From positions 1 to 6,583 of the forward strand of contig JALHPA010000157.1 of assembly GCA_022842745.1 (NCBI GenBank): a stretch of 6,583 bases of DNA. Reading direction: 5' to 3'. The translations under genes were made by a program, and so were the position numbers. This DNA comes from Pirellulales bacterium (GTDB lineage Bacteria; Planctomycetota; Planctomycetia; Pirellulales; JALHPA01). The notes beneath the pieces are model-generated. The model saw only the letters and a program-made list of their open reading frames with translations, was not told the origin of the DNA and did no database searches. Shown piece by piece: positions 1-5,885 of the stretch (its first letter is position 1; each line of letters opens with the position of its first letter).

Positions 1-2
1 CG

Positions 3-1025
3 GCCATGCTGCAGAACGTGTACGACAACGATTTCGTCGTCGAGAAGTTGCTCGAGGCGGGATTTCCAGCTCGGTGGCAGGACATGAGCGGTGGCGGGAA
101 CGGCTGGACGAGCCAGGAATCCACCCGGTCGTTTTCCTCCAATTCCGAGGGCAAGGCGGAGCTGCGCTACCAGCATTTTGTGCCTACCGACGAACAGTGG
201 AGGGATGTGGAAAAGGGACGAAACTTGTCCGGATCGATCGATCCTTCGCTAATCAAGGATGCCTATGCGTACAACGGCGGCGGGACCGGGCGTTACTTTG
301 TCGGAGACTTGGCACTAAACGTGGAAGCGGAAGTCCGCAAAGCCGCTGGCACGCTGACTCTGGAACTGGTGAAGGGGGGACGGGCGTTTCAAGCGCGGAT
401 TGACCTGGCCACCGGGGAAGCACGGCTGTCGATCGTCGGCGCGCCGGATTTTAATGCCTCGGCTAGCACCAAGGTGAGCGCCGAGGGAACCTATCAATTG
501 CAATTTTCCAATGTGGACGGGCAACTGAGCCTGATGGTGGACGGCGAACGAATCGCGTTTCCCGGCGAGGGCATTTATCCTGCCAGCGAGAACTCGCCCA
601 CGCCGATCGAACTGGCGCCGGGGCTGGGCCGTCCGACCGATCTGTCGCCCGTGGGTGTTTTAACGGAGAACGCCGACGTGCAAGTGTCGCATTTGAACAT
701 TCGTCGGGACGTGTACTACACCGAGGAATGGCGCGTGATTGCCTCGGACCGCGGTGAGCCGCACGGGGAGATAACACTGGAGGATAGCGCCGACGACGAT
801 CGGGATCAGTTTTTCATGCTGGGCGACAACAGCCCGGCCAGCAAGGACAGCCGGCTCTGGGACACCGTCCACTCGGTCGAGCGGCGGCTGCTGATCGGCA
901 AGGCGTACTACGTCTATTGGCCGCATTCCTGGCCGGCCAAGTGGGGGATTCCGTTCCGATTTCGCGGCAACGAATTCACCATCCCGTTTTGGCCCAATTT
1001 TGAGCGCATGCGGCGGATTCGTTAG
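3..1025 (+). CDS. lepB: Signal peptidase I (S26 family), C-terminal part, 5' truncated by window edge
   Basis: This is the C-terminal portion of a type I signal peptidase, the membrane-anchored serine/lysine protease that removes Sec and Tat signal peptides on the outer face of the inner membrane. The visible part carries the family's box E, GDNSPASKDSR, at codons starting near 822. It is followed by the usual C-terminal pattern of a gate-like 'LLIGKAYYVYWP' segment and a short basic end. The catalytic Ser box and the Lys box (B and D) are not in the window. The frame is open to the left edge, so the ATG at 6 is probably internal. Between the N-terminal visible part and box E lies an insertion of roughly 140 residues (about 288-713). 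Its alternating beta-strand pattern, including 'YQLQFSNVDGQLSLMVDGERI', resembles a LamG/concanavalin-like jelly roll. The gene ends with TAG 55 bp before lptB on the same strand, so the two may be cotranscribed. The family call is firm; the nature of the insertion is inferred. Confidence 0.88.
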   Translation, partial: AMLQNVYDNDFVVEKLLEAGFPARWQDMSGGGNGWTSQESTRSFSSNSEGKAELRYQHFVPTDEQWRDVEKGRNLSGSIDPSLIKDAYAYNGGGTGRYFVGDLALNVEAEVRKAAGTLTLELVKGGRAFQARIDLATGEARLSIVGAPDFNASASTKVSAEGTYQLQFSNVDGQLSLMVDGERIAFPGEGIYPASENSPTPIELAPGLGRPTDLSPVGVLTENADVQVSHLNIRRDVYYTEEWRVIASDRGEPHGEITLEDSADDDRDQFFMLGDNSPASKDSRLWDTVHSVERRLLIGKAYYVYWPHSWPAKWGIPFRFRGNEFTIPFWPNFERMRRIR

Positions 1026-1030
1026 CCAAC

Positions 1031-1068
1031 CGGATGGGCATTGTTCCCATTCGTTATTCCCATTCGTT
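1031..1068 (+). repeat. Hairpin plus 13-bp tandem repeat in the lepB-lptB spacer
   Basis: The 12-mer TTCCCATTCGTT occurs twice, at 1044-1055 and 1057-1068, with a period of 13. The segment CGGATGGG at 1031-1038 can pair with CCCATTCG at 1046-1053 (8 bp, one G-U, 7-nt loop). It can pair equally with the second copy at 1059-1066, just upstream of the lptB ribosome binding site. Both pairings are read directly from the sequence. A role in attenuation or in tuning lptB translation is inference; no clear U-tract marks it as an intrinsic terminator. Confidence 0.5.
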
Positions 1069-1069
1069 C

Positions 1070-1076
1070 AAGGAGG
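1070..1076 (+). promoter_or_regulatory. Shine-Dalgarno site of lptB
   Basis: AAGGAGG lies 4 bases before the ATG at 1081. It decides the start: the frame is open further upstream (an ATG at 1000 overlaps the end of lepB), but only the ATG at 1081 has a ribosome binding site, and it gives an N-terminus that aligns with LptB proteins. Confidence 0.85.
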
Positions 1077-1080
1077 ATCG

Positions 1081-1872
1081 ATGGCGCCACTGCTAGAGGT
1101 TCAGGGGCTGGTCAAAACGTTCGGCAAGCGCCGGGTCGTGGACGGCGTGGACTTCGAGGTCAGCGAGGGGGAGATCGTGGGGCTGCTGGGACCGAACGGG
1201 GCCGGCAAGACCACCAGTTTTCGCATGACCTGCGGCATGATCGAGCCGGACGCCGGCAAGGTGACGCTAGGGGGGATCGAAGTCACGCACTGGCCGATGT
1301 ACCGGCGAGCGCGCGACGGCGGAATGGGCTATCTGGCGCAAGAACAGAGCGTCTTTCGCAAACTCACGGTCGAGCAAAACTTGCTGGCGGTGATGGAGAT
1401 GCTCGGCTTCGATTCGGCAAAGCGCCGACACCGCTGCGAGGAATTGCTGACGCAGTTCGACATTGTCAAAATCCGCAAGTCGCTGGCGATGGTGATTTCC
1501 GGGGGAGAAAAACGGCGGCTGGAGATTGCCCGCTGCCTGGTCAGCGAGCCGCGAATCATCCTGTTGGACGAACCGTTCACGGGGATCGATCCGGTCACGA
1601 TCAACAGCATTCAGCAGATCATCCAGGGGTTGGCGAGGAGTGGAATCTCGATCTTGATAACCGACCACCGCGAGCGGGAAACGCTGGCGATTACCGACCG
1701 GAGCTACGTGATCCGGGCAGGGCAGGTGCTCTGCCACGGGACCGCCGAGGAAGTGCTCAACAATCCCGACGCGCGGAAGTACTACTTCGGCGACGGGCCG
1801 GGATTGCCTGCCGCGAAAGCGCCGCACTTCGCGGAGGCGGAGGCGGGGGCAGCGGCTCCGGCGCGATGGTAA
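1081..1872 (+). CDS. lptB: LPS export ABC transporter ATP-binding protein LptB
   Basis: A 263-residue cytoplasmic ATPase that would power LptFG in extracting lipopolysaccharide from the inner membrane towards the LptC/A/D bridge. All ABC motifs are present: Walker A GPNGAGKTT (37-45), Q-loop Gln87, signature ISGGE (139-143), Walker B IILLDE (159-164) and H-loop His196 in ITDH. LptB-specific stretches separate it from the related branched-chain amino acid ATPases LivF/LivG: 'SVFRKLTVEQNL' after the Q-loop, 'ISGGEKRRLEIARCL', 'DEPFTGIDP', and 'ITDHRERETLAITDRSYVI' with 'GTAEEVLNNPDARKYYFGD'. The protein ends with an Ala/Glu/Pro-rich tail of about 25 residues (239-263) beyond the point where E. 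coli LptB (about 241 aa) stops. The E. coli-type 'GEDF' end is replaced by 'FGDGPGLP'. It follows lepB after 55 bp and is convergent with the DUF1553 gene. The usual lptA/lptC/rpoN neighbours are not in the window. Confidence 0.9.
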   Translation: MAPLLEVQGLVKTFGKRRVVDGVDFEVSEGEIVGLLGPNGAGKTTSFRMTCGMIEPDAGKVTLGGIEVTHWPMYRRARDGGMGYLAQEQSVFRKLTVEQNLLAVMEMLGFDSAKRRHRCEELLTQFDIVKIRKSLAMVISGGEKRRLEIARCLVSEPRIILLDEPFTGIDPVTINSIQQIIQGLARSGISILITDHRERETLAITDRSYVIRAGQVLCHGTAEEVLNNPDARKYYFGDGPGLPAAKAPHFAEAEAGAAAPARW

Positions 1873-1884
1873 ACGCGGCAGCCC

Positions 1885-1909
1885 CACGCGCAGCTCTCAG
1901 TTGCGCGTG
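1885..1909. terminator. Hairpin between convergent genes, candidate bidirectional terminator
   Basis: CACGCGCA (1885-1892) is perfectly complementary to TGCGCGTG (1902-1909). The stem extends inward by one G-U and one C-G pair to 10 bp around a 5-nt loop (1895-1899). It lies 12 bp after the lptB stop. On the minus strand it contains the last three codons and the TGA (1897-1899, in the loop) of the DUF1553 gene. Neither strand has a U-tract after the stem, so intrinsic termination is uncertain; it may instead act as a 3'-end stabiliser for both messages. Confidence 0.5.
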
Positions 1910-4524
1910 ATAAACTCGTGCAGATTCAAGACAACCCGAGCGGCCGAGGTCCAGGCGGCCAGGTCGGCGGGGTCGAGCGGCTCCGAGGGGGAAAACAGCC
2001 CGACCTTGAGCAGCCGCTCGGCGGCCGGGCGATCGTCGAGGTATCTCTGGCGATGCTTCTCCACAAGGTCGGTCATCAGCGTCTTTTCCTCCGCGGACGG
2101 GGGCCGTCCCAAGGCGGAACGGAAGGCCCAATCGATGCGGCCCGGCGCGGAATCTCCGCCTTCTTTTAGAATGCGGACCGCGAATGCCCGCGCGGCTTCG
2201 ATGTAGGTGGGATCATTGAGCAGGACGAGCGCCTGCTGGGGGACGTTGGAGCGGACCCGCTCCGCGGTACACTCCTCGCGCGTGGGAGCGTCGAACGCCA
2301 GCAGGCTGGGGTGAGGAAACGTCCGCTGCCAGAAGGTGTAAAGCCCGCGGCGGTATTGGTTCTCGCCACTGTCCGCTTGCCAGGTGCGGGTGGGGAAGTT
2401 CAAGAAGTCCCAATATCCTGCGGGCTGATAGGGCTTGGCGCTTTCGCCGCCGATTTTTTTCACCAGCAATCCGCTGACGGCGAGGGCCTGGTCACGGACC
2501 CATTCGGCATCGAGGCGGAATCTCGCTTGGCGAGCAAAAAGCCGATTCTGCGGATCGAGACGCAGATGGTCTTGCGCGGGAACCGATGAACGCTGGTAAG
2601 CATCGGAAAGGACGATCTGCCGGATCAGGTGTTTCACGTCCCAACCGCTGGCAATGAACTCGGAGGCCAGCCAGTCCAGCAGGGCCTGGTTGCCGGGCCA
2701 TTCTCCTTGTGCGCCGAAATCCTCGAGCGAACGCGAGATTCCCTGGCCGAAAAACTGCTTCCAAATGCGATTGACGAAGACGCGCGCGGGCAGCGGATGG
2801 GAGGGGCTGGTCAACCAGCGGGCGAGGTCGAGGCGATTGGCTCGACGACCGGTCACTTCCAGCGGCGGAGCAAGGAACGACGGAACGGCGGGCTGGACCA
2901 CGGGTCCCGTTTCGTCGAGCCAGTTTCCGCGCGGCAGAACCCGTACGGTTCGAGGTTCATCGCGATGGACGACGAGCGAACGGGGGATTTGGGCTTCCAA
3001 TTCCTGCTTCGATTTGTCGACCGCGGCCAGCTCCGCCCGCACGGGATCGAGCAACGGAGCGATCGACCGGTAATGGGCCGCCAGTTGGCCCTTTTGTTCG
3101 GCGCTGCGCTGTTCGGGTTGGATCGCCAACAGAGCCAATATAGGCGCCGGGGGGGGCGGGACTTTCTTCTCGGGAGACGGTTGTTGGCCGGTTTGCGGAC
3201 TTTCTGCGGACGCCGGGGCCGGTTTTTGGTCCGCGGCTTTTTCGGGGGCCTTGTCGGCGGGAGCAAGTACGGATCGTTCCCATTCCGCTTGCGCCGCGGT
3301 CAACTCGGGCGTGTCGGTATCCAATTTTGCTTGAAGCGCCGCCCGTTGATCATCGAGTTCCTTGAGCCGGGCGGCCTGGTCGGGGGTGGGGAGGAGCATG
3401 CCCGGCTCGCGGCGGCCGACGTCGGCCTCGCGGACGTCGGCAAAGAAGGCGGCGAGACTATAGAAATCGCGTGTTGTATATGGGTCGAACTTGTGGTCGT
3501 GGCACTCGGCGCAGCCCATCGTCGCCCCCAGCCAGACGGCGGCGACGTTGCGCACGCGGTCGGCCAGGTATTTCGCGGCGTACTCCTTGGGTTGCGCGCC
3601 CCCTTCCTCGGTGGTCATGAGCAGGCGATGGTAGCCGGAGGCGACCAACTGCTGCGGCGTGGGATTGGGGAGCAGGTCGCCGGCCAACTGTTCGACCGTG
3701 AACTGGTCAAAACGTTGGTTGGCGTTGAAAGCTCGGATCACGGTATCGCGATACGGGGCGATATTTCGCGGGTTGTCGCTGTGATAGCCGATGGTATCGG
3801 CGAAGCGGACGAGATCGAGCCAGAAGATCGCCATCCGCTCGCCAAAATGGGGCGAGGCCAGGAGGCGATCAACCAGTTTTTCGTAGGCATCGGGGGCGGG
3901 ATCGTGGACGAAAGCTTCGACCTCCTCGATCGACGGAGGGAGACCGACCAGGTCGGCATGTAGCCGGCGAATGAGCGTGCGTTTGTCGGTCCGAGGGGCC
4001 GGGGTCAGGCCGAGCGCTTGGAGTTGCGGGGAAAGCAGCAGATCGATGGGAGAGGTCGCCGAGGAGGCCCCATTCCCGCCCGATGGAAGCGGCAACGAGG
4101 GCCGGGCCACCGGCAAATAGGCCCAGTGCCCTTGCCAGGGCGCCCCCTGTTCGATCCACGCGCGGATCAATTCAATCTCGCGGGGAGCAAGCTTTTTGCC
4201 GCTGTCGGCGGGGGGCATTCGTTCGTCGGCATCGGTCGAGGATATGCGGCGGAGCAGCTCGCTGCCGTCCGGCTTGTGCGGAACGACCGGAGTGCGGTCC
4301 TCGACGGCCGAGAACAGGCCTTCCTTGGTGTCAAGCCGCAGGTCGGCTTGCCTTTCGTTTTTGTCGGGACCGTGGCAGACGAAGCAGTTCTGCGACAGCA
4401 ACGGGCGGATGTCGCGATTGAACTCGATCTGGGCGGGAGCGGCGCCGGCGGCGTCCCTTGGGCCGCCGGGGCACATCCAGGCAATCGACCCAAACGCAAT
4501 CGCGTATCGCACGAACCAAGTCAT
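1897..4524 (-). CDS. Exported planctomycete cytochrome c protein, PSCyt1-DUF1549-DUF1553
   Basis: An 875-residue predicted exported protein. An N-terminal hydrophobic segment (about residues 3-18) with a possible cleavage site near AGA (about 28) looks like a signal peptide. PSCyt1 spans about 33-130, with haem motif CFVCH (47-51) and a likely distal Met103 in ERMPP. PSCyt2/DUF1549 spans about 158-366, with the second motif CAECH (338-342) followed by DHKFDP. A helical, coiled-coil-like region (about 383-418 and 470-512) is split by a Pro/Ala/Lys/Glu-rich linker (about 420-462). PSD1/DUF1553 fills about 553-815, including 'ARVFVNRIWKQFFG' and the 'APTREECTAERVRSNVPQQALVLLND' region. The start is placed at 4524 because it follows the galM TAG by one base, has GGAG 7 bases upstream and begins a signal peptide; the longer frame up to 4689 overlaps galM. 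The biochemical role of this family is unproven. It is often discussed in connection with polysaccharide degradation and is commonly paired with a DUF1501 gene, which is absent here. Confidence 0.92.
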   Translation of the reverse strand: MTWFVRYAIAFGSIAWMCPGGPRDAAGAAPAQIEFNRDIRPLLSQNCFVCHGPDKNERQADLRLDTKEGLFSAVEDRTPVVPHKPDGSELLRRISSTDADERMPPADSGKKLAPREIELIRAWIEQGAPWQGHWAYLPVARPSLPLPSGGNGASSATSPIDLLLSPQLQALGLTPAPRTDKRTLIRRLHADLVGLPPSIEEVEAFVHDPAPDAYEKLVDRLLASPHFGERMAIFWLDLVRFADTIGYHSDNPRNIAPYRDTVIRAFNANQRFDQFTVEQLAGDLLPNPTPQQLVASGYHRLLMTTEEGGAQPKEYAAKYLADRVRNVAAVWLGATMGCAECHDHKFDPYTTRDFYSLAAFFADVREADVGRREPGMLLPTPDQAARLKELDDQRAALQAKLDTDTPELTAAQAEWERSVLAPADKAPEKAADQKPAPASAESPQTGQQPSPEKKVPPPPAPILALLAIQPEQRSAEQKGQLAAHYRSIAPLLDPVRAELAAVDKSKQELEAQIPRSLVVHRDEPRTVRVLPRGNWLDETGPVVQPAVPSFLAPPLEVTGRRANRLDLARWLTSPSHPLPARVFVNRIWKQFFGQGISRSLEDFGAQGEWPGNQALLDWLASEFIASGWDVKHLIRQIVLSDAYQRSSVPAQDHLRLDPQNRLFARQARFRLDAEWVRDQALAVSGLLVKKIGGESAKPYQPAGYWDFLNFPTRTWQADSGENQYRRGLYTFWQRTFPHPSLLAFDAPTREECTAERVRSNVPQQALVLLNDPTYIEAARAFAVRILKEGGDSAPGRIDWAFRSALGRPPSAEEKTLMTDLVEKHRQRYLDDRPAAERLLKVGLFSPSEPLDPADLAAWTSAARVVLNLHEFITRN

Positions 4525-4525
4525 T

Positions 4526-5698
4526 CTACTTCTCCGCGCCGAACTTATGCACGGTGATCTGCCGGTACGTTTCGTTGGGCTTGAGGACCGTGGTGGGAAA
4601 TTCGGGATGGTTGGGGGAGTCGGGATAATGCTGGGTCTCCAAGCAAAACGCCTCATGCTGCTTGGCCCCGGCATTGGCCGGATCGCCATTGAGGAAGTTG
4701 CCGGTGTAAAACTGGATCGATGGCTCAGTGGTGAGGATATCCATCGTGATGCCGGTCTTGGGCGACTTGGCGCGGGAGGCCAATTCCGGGGCGAAGTGCT
4801 TCAGGCCGCTTTTGCGCAAGACAAAGCAATGGTCGTAGCCGCCGTTCTCTTTTCCTTCCTTGAGCTTGCCAATGTCCGCGCCGATCGCCTTCGGCTTGGT
4901 GAAGTCCATCGGTCCGTTTGCATCGTTCTGCTTGCCGGTGGGGATCAGAGTATCGTCCACATCGAGATACTTGTCCGAATTCAACATAAGCTCCGTATCG
5001 AGCACCTGACCGGAGCCGACGCCGCCGAGGTTCCAATAGGCGTGGTTGGTGAGATTGAGGACGGTGGGCTTGTCGGTTTTGGCCGAGTAATCGATTTCGA
5101 GCTCGTTGTCTCGCGTGAGCGTATAGACGACGGTCACATCGAGATTTCCGGGGTAGCCCTCTTCGCCATCCTTGCTCCGGTATTCGAAGCGGACGCTTGG
5201 CCCGCGATCGGTCATTTGGCTGGAAGACTTCCACACGACGCGATCGAAGCCATTGGGCCCGCCGTGGAGGTGGTTCGGACCGTTGTTGGTGGCCAGGGTG
5301 TATTCCTTGCCGTCGAGCTTGAATTTGCCCTTGGCGATCCGGTTCGCGAAGCGGCCGACCGTGCAGCCGAAGTGAGCGCCGTGCTTCAAATAGCCTTCCA
5401 GCTTGTCAAAACCCCAATTAACGCTCACTGGCTTGCCGTCGCGGTCGGGCACGACGACAGACTGGATGGCGGCGCCGTAGCTAATGAGCTTGACCGTGAC
5501 CCCCCGGCCATTGCCCAACGTGTAGACCATCACCGGTTCACCGGAGGGGGTACGGTCCAATAACGTGCTCTGCAAGGTCATGGGTTTTGAAGCTGGGGTG
5601 GCGGCGGGTGGTTCGGCGGCGAGCGCACAGACTTCAATCAGCGAAAACACCGCATAGGCGAACGCAGCAAGGGGCGACATCCAAGGACGCAAAGCCAT
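4526..5698 (-). CDS. galM: Aldose 1-epimerase (galactose mutarotase), predicted exported
   Basis: A 390-residue enzyme that interconverts alpha and beta anomers of aldoses such as glucose and galactose. Family landmarks in order are: GRFANRI (115-121, substrate-binding Arg119), NNGPNHLHGG (138-147, catalytic-acid His145), the signature NLTNHAYWNL (215-224, His219), GGYDH (286-290, Asp289), and FCLETQHYPDSPNHP (351-365) with the catalytic-base Glu354. All catalytic residues expected from GalM structures are present. Residues 1 to about 28 form a signal peptide: Arg4, a hydrophobic core, then a CALAA-type cleavage site. This places the enzyme outside the cytoplasm, unlike the cytosolic Leloir-pathway enzyme of E. 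coli. The ATG at 5698 is chosen because AGGAGG lies 6 bases upstream; the frame stays open to 6019, but that part has no family similarity and runs into the divergent gene. It is the first gene of an operon, its stop lying one base before the cytochrome gene's start. Confidence 0.93.
   Translation of the reverse strand: MALRPWMSPLAAFAYAVFSLIEVCALAAEPPAATPASKPMTLQSTLLDRTPSGEPVMVYTLGNGRGVTVKLISYGAAIQSVVVPDRDGKPVSVNWGFDKLEGYLKHGAHFGCTVGRFANRIAKGKFKLDGKEYTLATNNGPNHLHGGPNGFDRVVWKSSSQMTDRGPSVRFEYRSKDGEEGYPGNLDVTVVYTLTRDNELEIDYSAKTDKPTVLNLTNHAYWNLGGVGSGQVLDTELMLNSDKYLDVDDTLIPTGKQNDANGPMDFTKPKAIGADIGKLKEGKENGGYDHCFVLRKSGLKHFAPELASRAKSPKTGITMDILTTEPSIQFYTGNFLNGDPANAGAKQHEAFCLETQHYPDSPNHPEFPTTVLKPNETYRQITVHKFGAEK
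4532..4535 (-). promoter_or_regulatory. Shine-Dalgarno site of the DUF1549/DUF1553 gene, inside the galM 3' end
   Basis: GGAG on the minus strand lies 7 bases before the ATG at 4524 and within the last codons of galM. The galM TAG (4528-4526) falls between this site and the start, so a ribosome finishing galM would sit on the initiation region of the next gene. Translational coupling is the natural reading. Confidence 0.7.
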
Positions 5699-5704
5699 GA
5701 GAAA

Positions 5705-5710
5705 CCTCCT
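5705..5710 (-). promoter_or_regulatory. Shine-Dalgarno site of galM
   Basis: A consensus AGGAGG on the minus strand, 6 bases upstream of the ATG at 5698. It selects this start over upstream in-frame ATG codons, and the chosen start also yields a clean signal peptide. Confidence 0.85.
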
Positions 5711-5728
5711 GTAGTGTACGCGGTGGGA

Positions 5729-5764
5729 GCGAATCGGCGGCAGTCCCCCGTAAACGCGATTCGC
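5729..5764. promoter_or_regulatory. 8-bp inverted repeat in the galM leader, candidate operator or 5' stem-loop
   Basis: GCGAATCG at 5729-5736 and CGATTCGC at 5757-5764 are perfect inverted copies separated by 20 bases. If the promoter at 5771-5799 is real, transcription would begin near 5764. The distal arm would then be the very 5' end of the mRNA and the proximal arm would lie about 30 bases into the leader. It could be a repressor operator (half-site spacing 28 bp, between two and three helical turns) or a 5'-terminal RNA stem that protects the transcript. The repeat is seen directly; the function is inferred. Confidence 0.4.
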
Positions 5765-5770
5765 AGGATG

Positions 5771-5799
5771 ATGATAGCCTCCGGCGAGACGGCACTCAA
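5771..5799 (-). promoter_or_regulatory. Putative sigma70-type promoter of the galM operon
   Basis: On the minus strand TTGAGT (5799-5794) and TATCAT (5776-5771) are separated by exactly 17 bases, matching the -35 TTGACA and -10 TATAAT consensus at 4/6 and 5/6 positions respectively. The predicted start near 5764 gives a leader of about 66 bases before galM. Planctomycete promoters are poorly characterised, so this remains a candidate. Confidence 0.45.
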
Positions 5800-5885
5800 C
5801 CGCCGCGACCCGGTTCGGTCTCGGAGAATCTCGGCCTTTTCGGGGCGTCCTTGTCGCGGGGCGGACCGGTGCCGACAATGGGGCG

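Larger units (their letters stand above)
5699..5885. other. Divergent intergenic region between galM and the DUF502 gene
   Basis: A 187-bp region that must hold the start signals for two divergent units. The minus-strand promoter, inverted repeat and ribosome binding site of galM are in its left two thirds. For the plus-strand DUF502 gene I see no convincing -35/-10 pair and only a weak GGGGCG before the ATG at 5886. Confidence 0.6.

Noticed and set aside
1000..1080. Upstream ATG for lptB at 1000
   Set aside because: It overlaps the end of lepB, has no ribosome binding site, and adds 27 residues absent from LptB proteins.
3418..3440. Direct repeat GACGTCGG at 3418-3425 and 3433-3440
   Set aside because: It lies inside the coding sequence and follows from the peptide ADVREADV; no further copies suggest a functional array.
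2629..3963. Long plus-strand open frame (444 codons) antisense to the cytochrome gene
   Set aside because: It has no recognisable domain or ribosome binding site. The opposite strand encodes PSCyt/DUF1553 motifs throughout, so this is a shadow frame of a GC-rich gene.
4525..4689. N-terminal extension of the cytochrome protein by 55 codons
   Set aside because: It lies out of frame inside galM and precedes the signal peptide; the ATG at 4524 has its own ribosome binding site.
4196..5563. Long plus-strand open frame (455 codons) antisense to galM and the start of the cytochrome gene
   Set aside because: It spans two real minus-strand genes, including all galM catalytic motifs, and its translation resembles no family I know.
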